Assembly (NCBI GenBank): GCA_964343355.1
Contig: CAYFJC010000017.1
Coordinates: 1 to 23,215, forward strand
DNA length: 23,215 bases
Reading direction: 5' to 3'
From: MED-G78 sp964343355
GTDB taxonomy: Bacteria; Pseudomonadota; Gammaproteobacteria; Magnimaribacterales; D2472
In this document: positions 1 to 6,714 of the stretch, one piece after another
Layout of the letters: each line of letters begins with the position of its first letter
How positions within the stretch are numbered: position 1 is the first letter of the stretch
Translations under genes and position numbers: made by a program
The notes under the pieces: model-generated
The model's database searches: none
Told to the model about the DNA's origin: nothing
What the model saw: the letters and a program-made list of their open reading frames with translations, nothing else

Positions 1-175
1 CAAGTACAAACCAGGCTGCTTGACTATTTATATATTGAATACCTTTATTTGTTTCAAAGGATGTTCCTTCTAAGGCAAGAAGGCTATCTGGTATTAAATT
101 AAAAATACCACATAAGACAATTGCACTAAATGCAAATAGACCGATAAAGAAACCTTTGTTTTGATAGGCGTGCAT
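1..175 (-). CDS. Partial membrane protein, N-terminal 58 codons only
   Basis: The reading frame opens with ATG at 173-175 and runs off the left edge without a stop. An AGGA ribosome-binding site lies seven bases upstream of the ATG, which supports this start. The visible protein begins MHAYQNKGFFIGLFAFSAIV. It has a short polar start, then a hydrophobic segment at about residues 9-29, a polar stretch, and a second hydrophobic stretch beginning near the cut. This looks like the start of a multi-pass inner-membrane protein, possibly a permease. A divalent-anion:sodium symporter type is a weak guess from the general look of the N-terminus. The gene lies directly behind the receptor gene on the same strand, with a terminator in the 63-base gap. 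A permease working with the receptor would make sense but cannot be shown here. Confidence 0.6.
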   Translation of the reverse strand, partial: MHAYQNKGFFIGLFAFSAIVLCGIFNLIPDSLLALEGTSFETNKGIQYINSQAAWFVL

Positions 176-193
176 ATCTATATCCTAATCTTT

Positions 194-224
194 TTTTATA
201 AAAAAGGGAGCCTAAGCTCCCTTT
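194..224 (-). terminator. Rho-independent terminator of the TonB-dependent receptor gene
   Basis: Read on the minus strand, a perfect 9-bp stem (AAAGGGAGC pairing with GCTCCCTTT, 203-224) with a 4-base loop is followed by a T-rich run. It sits 14 bases after the receptor stop codon. The next gene on the same strand starts only 18 bases beyond it, so that gene must rely on read-through or on a promoter packed into this short space. Confidence 0.9.
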
Positions 225-238
225 AAATTCATTATCAA

Positions 239-3200
239 TTAAAACTTTTTATAAAGTTCTACTGCGTAACTTCTTCCATAATCCTGATGCACATCACCAA
301 CATATCCCCATGTGTACTCATCAGCTAAAGGAGCTCTAGTATCTTCAAGATTTCTGACCTGAGCTTTAATTCTCAGACCTTTTCTGAACTTATAAGAAAG
401 ACTGAAGTTTAAAGTTAGCATTGATTCAATTAACCAGAAATCTCCACAATTATCTCCAGACCAGCTAGATGTTCCTGAACATGCATAGTTTCCATCAGAA
501 GTTTTAGCATTGTCTGTAACACCTGTTTCAAAGAATTCACCAACCATGGTTCCAGTTAGATATGCTGACCATGAACCATTTCTCCATGAAATGCTTCCTG
601 AATATTTATCTTCAGGATAAGCTCTTCTTCCAAAAGTACCAATCAGATCTCCAAATCCAGCAGGAGCTATTAAGCCTTCTAATGGACCACCAGCTTTTAC
701 AGCTTCTATAAGTGCAGCACTTTGTGCACCAGGCACTTGCTCAAACTCGTCATAAGAAACTTTAGTAAATTTAGCACCAAAATCTCCAACATCTGTTTCT
801 CTAGAGTAAACAATTGAAAGATCAGTACCAGCCATATTTCTATCATCTAAATTGACATATGTATCCATTACTCTGATAACTTGACCAGCCTCACACAAAT
901 CTGGGTTCCAAGTTAAAGGATTTCCATCACCATCTATAGCGCCCTGGAATGGACCACGAATAACTAACGGATTACCAACACATTCTGTAGGTCCGCCTTG
1001 AGCTCTGATAAGAGTATCAAGAAGCATATGGTTTCTTTCACCAAATAAACCAACAGTATTTTCAGTTTCTATAGTCCACTTATCAACAGTAACAACAAGA
1101 CCATCTAAGAGCGGGAATTGCTCACCTGGCATTATAATTATTCCAACAGAAGTATTAGTTGCCTCTTCAGACTCTAGATCATTATTACCTTGTGCAACTC
1201 TTTGAATTGAATAATTATCATAATTCTCACCAACTGAATATGTATATAAAGGGTCTTCTTGTGTGTTACTTCTAGCAATAAGCCCTTCATTAACGGTTAT
1301 AAGGTTAGGAGCTCTAAATGAAGTTGATGTAGAAGCTCTTAACTTAATTTGTTCAATTGGCTGATATCCAATTGCAAATTTACCAACAACAGTACTTCCA
1401 ATATCGTTAAAATTCTCTCCTCTAAGAGCAAACTGTGAATCCATGTTCTCCATAAGAGGAATCTGCATTTCCATAAATACTGAAGAAATAAGTCTAGCTC
1501 CACTTGTGTTAGGTGATGGACTTGAATTAGCAATGTTAGATACATATGGGAAAGTTTCACCTTGAATTGTTGTCCAAGGAATATCACCATTTATATTTGG
1601 ATCTCTTTGATCACTCATTTTTTCGCTTCTAATCTCAGTTCCAACCAGCATAGCCACATCTCCAGCAGGCAGACTGAATACACTTGGGTTAGAGAATTTT
1701 AAGTCCCACATATAAAGAGAAGAAGTATTATTTCTAAAAATAGTAGTCATAAATGCATCTTCGTTACAATTTACAGTTGCACAAAAAGGGTTGTATGCAT
1801 CTGGCGTATCAAGAGCTAAAGCTGCATCAAGCATATTCATATTAACTCTTCCGTAATTATCCATTTCTGATGAAGCTTGAGACCATACCATTCCAGTATC
1901 CCAGTCCCAATCTCCATTAGAACCTCTCCAACCTTTAACTAATCTAAAAGTTTTTCTGGTTGAGTCATAGCCTCTTGGAGTATTAAATCTAAAGTATCTT
2001 GCAAATAATTCATCACCTTCTCTATCTACAAACTTATCACCGTTAGGTCTAACTAATTGATTTAACCAGTAGTTAGTTGAAGGAATAACAAAAGGCTGTG
2101 TTCCTCCACCATATCTAGTAGCTGAACCTGAACCTAAAACTGTGCCTGGGTATAAAGTACGATTAGCTTCTGACATATATATGCCAATTTCTGTATAGGA
2201 CTCTGTTCCACTTGCAAGCTCTTTATTGATAAAGATCATGACATTATCACGGTTAAGTTTTCCTCTTTTATCCATGGTGTCACCATAGTTAACTCTGTTT
2301 TCAGCTCTGATGGATGAAGAGTCATACATACACATATGATCTTGACCAGCTATGTTGTATAAGTTACTTGAAGAATTACTAGTACAGTTTGCATCATCAG
2401 CTCTATAGAGACTAAAAATGTTACTTCCTTCGTAGAATTGTCCCCAAGGGCTTGAAGAGCTTTGGTTTCTCCAAGTAGTGTCATTAAACTCACCTAATCC
2501 ACCTTCATCAGGTGAAGGTAAATATCTTCTTAGATCACCATTAGACCACTTAGGATCTTCAGAAGCTTTGATTCTTCCTCTGTCATAATGATCAAAGTAA
2601 ACAGATACATTGGTACCATTAGAAAAGGTTTTTCCCCACTGAACACTTACTTTGTTGTCCTTTGCAGCAAAACTGTCATACCAGTTTGTTCTTAATCTAA
2701 CTGTAGTACCTTCAAAATCTTTCTTTAAAACCGTATTAACAACACCAGCAACAGCATCAGCACCATAAATAGCTGAAGCACCATCACGCAGAATCTCTAT
2801 TCTCTCTGCACCATATACTGGAATTACATTTGAATTAACACTTGTGACGGGGACATAACTTCCACCAACCCACTCAGTAGCGTAACCAGGAGAATTAACA
2901 ACTCTTCTTCCATTTAGAAGTGTGACTGTATTTCCTGTACCAATGTTTCTTAGATCAAGAGCTCCGACGTCTCCTCTATTAGCATTGTATCCACCATTAA
3001 AATCCGTTTGGTTAAAATTGTTACTACCATTTTCAGCAATAGCAGCAAAAAGTTCCTCTCCAGACTCTACAGCTAAACCCTCTATATCTTCAGATGTAAT
3101 AATAGAAACAGGTAGTGCTCCAGTAATTTTTGCACCTTTGATTTGCGAACCAACAACTGTTACTTCTTCTACTTCAGAAGCGTTAGCAGTGTCTTGTGCA

Positions 3201-3256
3201 AAGATATTAAAAGATAATACGACAGGTATTAAAAGTAAGTATTTAGAATAATTCAT
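239..3256 (-). CDS. TonB-dependent outer-membrane receptor, 1005 aa
   Basis: This is an outer-membrane beta-barrel receptor that takes up a bound nutrient using energy from TonB-ExbB-ExbD; the substrate cannot be read from sequence. Residues 1-20 form a signal peptide with probable cleavage after ...FNIFA. EVEEVTVVGS follows as a likely TonB-box region. The plug domain spans about residues 40-180 and includes ERIEILRDGASAIYGADAVA followed by GVVNTVLKK. The rest is the barrel, with a SFRAPNL motif near residue 645 and a C-terminal phenylalanine (ELYKKF), as usual for outer-membrane proteins. Eight cysteines occur as four close pairs (about 291/309, 492/497, 759/788, 926/937), suggesting disulphide-bonded extracellular loops. 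An in-frame ATG lies five codons upstream (3271), but the GGGGAAAA ribosome-binding site lies between the two ATGs, so 3256 is the better start. The gene has its own promoter candidate and terminator and looks monocistronic. Confidence 0.93.
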   Translation of the reverse strand: MNYSKYLLLIPVVLSFNIFAQDTANASEVEEVTVVGSQIKGAKITGALPVSIITSEDIEGLAVESGEELFAAIAENGSNNFNQTDFNGGYNANRGDVGALDLRNIGTGNTVTLLNGRRVVNSPGYATEWVGGSYVPVTSVNSNVIPVYGAERIEILRDGASAIYGADAVAGVVNTVLKKDFEGTTVRLRTNWYDSFAAKDNKVSVQWGKTFSNGTNVSVYFDHYDRGRIKASEDPKWSNGDLRRYLPSPDEGGLGEFNDTTWRNQSSSSPWGQFYEGSNIFSLYRADDANCTSNSSSNLYNIAGQDHMCMYDSSSIRAENRVNYGDTMDKRGKLNRDNVMIFINKELASGTESYTEIGIYMSEANRTLYPGTVLGSGSATRYGGGTQPFVIPSTNYWLNQLVRPNGDKFVDREGDELFARYFRFNTPRGYDSTRKTFRLVKGWRGSNGDWDWDTGMVWSQASSEMDNYGRVNMNMLDAALALDTPDAYNPFCATVNCNEDAFMTTIFRNNTSSLYMWDLKFSNPSVFSLPAGDVAMLVGTEIRSEKMSDQRDPNINGDIPWTTIQGETFPYVSNIANSSPSPNTSGARLISSVFMEMQIPLMENMDSQFALRGENFNDIGSTVVGKFAIGYQPIEQIKLRASTSTSFRAPNLITVNEGLIARSNTQEDPLYTYSVGENYDNYSIQRVAQGNNDLESEEATNTSVGIIIMPGEQFPLLDGLVVTVDKWTIETENTVGLFGERNHMLLDTLIRAQGGPTECVGNPLVIRGPFQGAIDGDGNPLTWNPDLCEAGQVIRVMDTYVNLDDRNMAGTDLSIVYSRETDVGDFGAKFTKVSYDEFEQVPGAQSAALIEAVKAGGPLEGLIAPAGFGDLIGTFGRRAYPEDKYSGSISWRNGSWSAYLTGTMVGEFFETGVTDNAKTSDGNYACSGTSSWSGDNCGDFWLIESMLTLNFSLSYKFRKGLRIKAQVRNLEDTRAPLADEYTWGYVGDVHQDYGRSYAVELYKKF

Positions 3257-3261
3257 GTTTA

Positions 3262-3269
3262 TTTTCCCC
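3262..3269 (-). promoter_or_regulatory. Ribosome-binding site deciding the receptor start
   Basis: GGGGAAAA on the minus strand lies five bases before the ATG at 3256. It overlaps the upstream in-frame ATG at 3271, which has no comparable site of its own. This favours the downstream start, which also puts the signal peptide right at the N-terminus. Confidence 0.7.
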
Positions 3270-3284
3270 ATAAGAATGAATAAG

Positions 3285-3302
3285 ATGGTAAAAAACTACC
3301 AT
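3285..3302 (-). other. Small hairpin in the receptor mRNA leader
   Basis: On the minus strand ATGGTA pairs with TACCAT around the 6-base loop GTTTTT, inside the predicted 5' leader of the receptor mRNA and about 28 bases before the start codon. The stem is only 6 bp and AT-rich, so it is probably weak. It could protect the mRNA 5' end or be chance. Confidence 0.35.
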
Positions 3303-3310
3303 ACCTTCAA

Positions 3311-3339
3311 ATTGTATCTACTTTTATAGGGTTTGGGAA
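3311..3339 (-). promoter_or_regulatory. Sigma-70-like promoter for the TonB-dependent receptor
   Basis: On the minus strand a TTCCCA (-35, 3334-3339) and a TACAAT (-10, 3311-3316) are separated by exactly 17 bases. The -10 matches consensus at five of six positions and the -35 at four. The element lies in the gap between gltX and the receptor gene, giving a leader of about 50 bases. It was assigned by eye. Confidence 0.55.
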
Positions 3340-3377
3340 GTTTTAATCACCTACCGAGTCTGCATATCTAAGGTGTT

Positions 3378-4766
3378 TTAGGATAAAAAATCTAAAGCTT
3401 TTTTAAGTAAATTAATGGATTTATCTTTACCCATTAATTTAATAGTCATTCCAAGTGATGGTGATTGGGTTGAACCTGTTAAAGCTATTCTAATAGGTTG
3501 ATTCATCTTAGGTGTTGGTAATTCTAATTCTTCTTGTAGTTTTGCTAAATGCTCATCAATGATAGCTTCATTCCAGTCTTCAAGACTCTCTAACATCGAA
3601 ATAACATGGGTTAGTGTTACTTCTGAGCCAACTAGAAACTTATTAACGCCTTTTTCATCATATTCTTTGAAAGAATCTAAATAGGGAATTAATGCCTCTG
3701 CTATGAGACTTAAATTAGATTTAACAGAGCGCATGGCCTCTATCAGATCATCAAGTTGATTATAGTCAGAATAGTCTATATTTAGATTATCTATAAATGG
3801 CATAAGCTCTGCTTTAAATGCAGCTTCATCTAACTGACTTAGATGCTGGCTGTTTATCCAGTCTAATTTAGTTAAGTCAAAGATAGCTCCGGCCTTTTGA
3901 ACTTCCTTGATATCAAAATCTCTTATAAGTTCATCTAAATTAAAGACTTCGTTCTCACCTCGAGACCATCCGAGTCTAGCAAGTGTATTAATGATAGAAA
4001 CATTCAGATACCCCATGGCCTGATATTCATCCAAGCTTGTTGCAGCATGACGCTTAGATAATCTTTTCTTATCTTGGCCAAGTACTAAAGGTAAATGAGC
4101 ATATTCAAGTGATGGATATTCTAATGCTTGCTGAATGTGTATTTGTCGAGGAGTATTACTTATGTGATCTTCGCCTCTAATAACTGTTGTTACTTTTTGC
4201 TCATAATCATCAATGACATTACAAAGATGGTAAGTTGGAGTTCCATCACTTCTCAATAAAATAAGATCATCTAATTCTGAATTTTCAAAAACAATATCTC
4301 CTCTTATTAAATCTTTTACAACAACCTCACCTGAGTTCGGTGTTTTAAGTCTCAAAACTGTATCGTTAGATTTGGCAAGATTTAGATCTCTACATTTGCC
4401 ATCATACTGAGGTTTTTGACCTGCCTTCTGCTGACCTGTTCTCATTTCATCTAATCTTTCTTTAGAACAATTACAATAATATGCTTTTCCAGAATTAATA
4501 ATATGCTGAGCTGACTCCACATAAAGTTCAGTCCTTTCTGATTGATGCACTGGTTCGTTATCTGGTGAAAGTCCTAAAGAATCTAAGCTATCTAATATAT
4601 TTTTTTCAAACTCTTTGGTTGATCTTTCCAAATCAGTATCCTCGATTCGAATTAAAAATAAGCCATTATTCTGCTTAGCGTAGACATAATTAAATAGTGC
4701 TGTTCTTACCCCACCTATATGAAGAGTTCCAGTTGGGCTAGGGGCAAAACGAGTAATGGTAGTCAT
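3378..4766 (-). CDS. gltX: Glutamyl-tRNA synthetase
   Basis: This cytoplasmic class I aminoacyl-tRNA synthetase attaches glutamate to tRNA-Glu. The Rossmann catalytic domain carries the HIGH-type signature as HIGG (residues 16-19, within FAPSPTGTLHIGG) and the KMSKS-type motif as KRLSKR (234-239). A zinc-binding set C98, C100, Y121 and C125 matches the positions known in the E. coli enzyme, and the helical anticodon-binding domain fills the C-terminal third. At 462 aa it is a normal family length and complete. Its ATG overlaps the dnaQ stop in an ATGA arrangement, so it is probably translated by coupling with dnaQ in an rnhA-dnaQ-gltX transcript. A GGAA about ten bases upstream of the ATG is a possible ribosome-binding site. 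GluRS and GlnRS are related; the short length and zinc motif argue for GluRS. Confidence 0.97.
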   Translation of the reverse strand: MTTITRFAPSPTGTLHIGGVRTALFNYVYAKQNNGLFLIRIEDTDLERSTKEFEKNILDSLDSLGLSPDNEPVHQSERTELYVESAQHIINSGKAYYCNCSKERLDEMRTGQQKAGQKPQYDGKCRDLNLAKSNDTVLRLKTPNSGEVVVKDLIRGDIVFENSELDDLILLRSDGTPTYHLCNVIDDYEQKVTTVIRGEDHISNTPRQIHIQQALEYPSLEYAHLPLVLGQDKKRLSKRHAATSLDEYQAMGYLNVSIINTLARLGWSRGENEVFNLDELIRDFDIKEVQKAGAIFDLTKLDWINSQHLSQLDEAAFKAELMPFIDNLNIDYSDYNQLDDLIEAMRSVKSNLSLIAEALIPYLDSFKEYDEKGVNKFLVGSEVTLTHVISMLESLEDWNEAIIDEHLAKLQEELELPTPKMNQPIRIALTGSTQSPSLGMTIKLMGKDKSINLLKKALDFLS

Positions 4767-5482
4767 GAATAGTTATTCCAAATAGTTTCTATTTTATTTT
4801 TTTCTTTAATTTCATCTAATCTAGTTTGATGAGCATCTATGTCTGATTTGCTGCTTACCACTTTAACAAATTTCAAACCCTCTAGAGATAAATTTGATTC
4901 TTTATCAGTCTGATCATTGTTAAGGGTCGAGGTATTATCTAAGAATTCAAACTTACTTTGTCCCCCTGTTAAATAAATATAAACATCTGCTAATATATTT
5001 GCATCCAATAAGGCTCCATGAAAACTTCTGTCATAACCAGAAACTTCAAATCTATTAGCCAAAGCATCCAAAGAGTTTCTCTGGCCTGGAAATTTATTTC
5101 TTGCTAAAACTAATGAATCTTCTATTTCACATATATCTTCTAGCTTTGGGTATTTTGCTGATACGGACTTTAGCTCGCTGTTAAGAAAGCCTACATCAAA
5201 AGGAGCATTGTGAATAATTAAGGTTGAACCTTGAATAAATTCAATAAAGTCATCAGCAATGGCTGCGAACATAGGTTCATTTTCTAGATCCTTATTACTG
5301 ATACCATGGACCTTGGAAGCTTCCTCATCGATAGCTCTTCCTGGGTTTATATAGGCATGAAAATGATCAGATGATTTTTTTCTATCATTGAGAACAACTG
5401 CTCCAATTTCAATAATTTTATGGCCCTGTCTAACCTCTAGCCCTGTAGTTTCTGTATCAAGAATTATGAATTTTTTAGCCAT
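4763..5482 (-). CDS. dnaQ: DNA polymerase III epsilon subunit (proofreading 3'-5' exonuclease)
   Basis: This subunit removes misincorporated nucleotides as part of the Pol III core (alpha-epsilon-theta). The DEDDh catalytic residues are all visible: D9 and E11 in LDTETTG, D96 in HNAPFDVGFL, and H155 and D160 in FHGALLDANILADVY. Just after the exonuclease domain, QSKFEF (175-180) aligns with the E. coli clamp-binding motif QTSMAF, so contact with the beta clamp is likely. Residues 185-239 form the tail that would bind the alpha subunit; it is polar and poorly conserved. The gene starts three bases after the rnhA stop with no obvious Shine-Dalgarno sequence, and its stop overlaps the gltX start by 4 bases. 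In E. coli dnaQ and rnhA are adjacent but divergent; here they are co-directional. Confidence 0.96.
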   Translation of the reverse strand: MAKKFIILDTETTGLEVRQGHKIIEIGAVVLNDRKKSSDHFHAYINPGRAIDEEASKVHGISNKDLENEPMFAAIADDFIEFIQGSTLIIHNAPFDVGFLNSELKSVSAKYPKLEDICEIEDSLVLARNKFPGQRNSLDALANRFEVSGYDRSFHGALLDANILADVYIYLTGGQSKFEFLDNTSTLNNDQTDKESNLSLEGLKFVKVVSSKSDIDAHQTRLDEIKEKNKIETIWNNYS

Positions 5483-5485
5483 TAT

Positions 5486-5917
5486 TTATAAATTATCAAT
5501 TCCTTTATTCGCTAGATCATCTGCGATTTCATTTTCTCTGTGGCCTGAATGCCCTTTAACCCACTTCCAATCAATCTCATGTTGAGACTTTAAATCATAA
5601 AGTTCGATCCACAAATCTTTATTTTTAACATCTTTTTTATTGGCAGTTTTCCAGTTATTTTTTTTCCAATTATCAATCCATTGAGTTATACCCTGCATTA
5701 CATACTTTGAGTCAGTAGTTAGCTCGACTATACAAGGTTCTGTTAGTGCCTTTAACGCCTCAATAGCTGCTTTTAGCTCCATTTGATTATTTGTTGTATT
5801 TTCCTGACCACCACAAAGCTCTTTCTCCTTGCCTTCAAATATCATTAAAGCGCCCCAACCCCCTAAACCAGGATTGCCTCTGCATGCACCATCTGTATAA
5901 ATTTTTACCGTTTTCAT
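5486..5917 (-). CDS. rnhA: Ribonuclease HI
   Basis: This enzyme cleaves the RNA strand of RNA-DNA hybrids, clearing R-loops and primers in the cytoplasm. The carboxylate active site is intact: D9 (YTDGACRGNPG), E47 (NNQMELKA), D69 (LTTDSKYV) and D133 (IADDLA), with the general-base histidine H123 in KGHSGH. The basic handle region around residues 84-100 (WKKNNWKTANKKDVKNK) is the hybrid-binding protrusion of the bacterial type I enzyme. Its 143 aa is close to the usual 150-155. It is the first gene of the rnhA-dnaQ-gltX group and is divergent from gloB across only 23 bases. No Shine-Dalgarno sequence precedes the ATG, and a TATATT box ends seven bases before it, so the mRNA may be leaderless. 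Confidence 0.97.
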   Translation of the reverse strand: MKTVKIYTDGACRGNPGLGGWGALMIFEGKEKELCGGQENTTNNQMELKAAIEALKALTEPCIVELTTDSKYVMQGITQWIDNWKKNNWKTANKKDVKNKDLWIELYDLKSQHEIDWKWVKGHSGHRENEIADDLANKGIDNL

Positions 5918-5932
5918 CTATTTAAATATAAA
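5904..5932 (+). promoter_or_regulatory. gloB promoter, predicted to give a nearly leaderless mRNA
   Basis: TTTACC (-35, 5904-5909) and TATAAA (-10, 5927-5932) are 17 bases apart. Only eight bases separate the -10 from the gloB ATG, so the expected start of transcription is at or within two bases of the ATG. The -35 lies inside the rnhA coding sequence. Each hexamer matches consensus at four or five positions. Read by eye. Confidence 0.45.
5925..5930 (-). promoter_or_regulatory. Candidate -10 box for rnhA-dnaQ-gltX
   Basis: TATATT on the minus strand lies seven bases before the rnhA ATG and overlaps the gloB -10 box on the other strand. No good -35 is visible at 16-18 bases upstream, so this is a weak assignment. 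If used, rnhA would also be translated from a leaderless mRNA, which fits its missing ribosome-binding site. Confidence 0.3.
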
Positions 5933-5940
5933 ATCTTCAT

Positions 5941-6714
5941 ATGATTAAGATTGAGCCTATAAAAGCATTTAGTGATAATTATATTTGGTTAGTGACAACT
6001 AATGAAGGATTACTTGTAGTTGATCCTGGAGACTCTGAGCCAGTTGATGCTTATTTAACAATTAATAAAAAACAATTGTCTAAAATTTTAATTACCCACC
6101 ATCATTTTGATCATACTGGTGGAGTTAAAAAATTAGTTAATAATTCGTCTTTAGATGTCTATGGGCCAACTGGCTCTATCTTTGATGGTATCAATAAAGA
6201 ATTGAAAGATGGTGATCAAGTAAATATTATTGGCATTGATTTTACTATCATTGAAATACCGGGTCATACATTAGATCACATAGCGTATTTTGCAGAAAAT
6301 GATGGTGAGCCTTTTCTCTTCTGCGGAGATACGCTTTTCGCTGGTGGTTGTGGAAGAATTTTTGAAGGCACCTATTTACAAATGTACGAATCTTTAGATA
6401 AGTTAAAGGGGTTGCCTTTAAATACAAAAGTTTATTGTGGCCATGAATATACCTTAGCAAATTTAACCTTTGCTCTTGAAGTCGAGGATTCTAATCAAGC
6501 CTTAAAAGATAGATATGAGTCTTGTGTTAACTTAAGAAGTAATAACCAGCCAACTATTCCTTCCTCACTTGAGCTTGAAATACAAACCAACCCATTCTTA
6601 AGATCTGATCAAAAAATGATTCGAGAATGTATAATGCAAAAGTTTAATTACAAAGAAGAACCTAGTGATATCGAAATATTTAAGGCTGTAAGGGAATGGA
6701 AAGACAACGCATAG
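5941..6714 (+). CDS. gloB: Hydroxyacylglutathione hydrolase (glyoxalase II)
   Basis: Glyoxalase II hydrolyses S-D-lactoylglutathione to D-lactate and glutathione, the second step of methylglyoxal detoxification, in the cytoplasm. It is a metallo-beta-lactamase-fold enzyme. The binuclear metal ligands are complete: H53, H55, D57 and H58 (THHHFDH), H109 (PGHT), D130 (CGDT) and H168 (CGHEY). The C-terminal helical domain that binds glutathione follows, ending in KAVREWKDNA. At 257 aa it is a normal length. The N-terminus aligns with known GloB from the first residues, so the ATG is right although no Shine-Dalgarno sequence is visible. It overlaps mltD by 19 bases; gloB and mltD are also neighbours in E. 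coli. Confidence 0.96.
   Translation: MIKIEPIKAFSDNYIWLVTTNEGLLVVDPGDSEPVDAYLTINKKQLSKILITHHHFDHTGGVKKLVNNSSLDVYGPTGSIFDGINKELKDGDQVNIIGIDFTIIEIPGHTLDHIAYFAENDGEPFLFCGDTLFAGGCGRIFEGTYLQMYESLDKLKGLPLNTKVYCGHEYTLANLTFALEVEDSNQALKDRYESCVNLRSNNQPTIPSSLELEIQTNPFLRSDQKMIRECIMQKFNYKEEPSDIEIFKAVREWKDNA

Noticed and set aside
2922..3251. A 109-codon plus-strand reading frame
   Set aside because: It is entirely antisense to the receptor N-terminus, has no ribosome-binding site and encodes a composition typical of an antisense shadow.
3340..3377. Possible terminator after gltX (CACCT/AGGTG, 5-bp stem with an 18-base loop)
   Set aside because: The stem is too short for its loop and no T run follows it. 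The transcript may end elsewhere or continue.
6248..6460. A 70-codon minus-strand reading frame
   Set aside because: It lies fully inside gloB, whose active-site residues are encoded across the same stretch on the plus strand.
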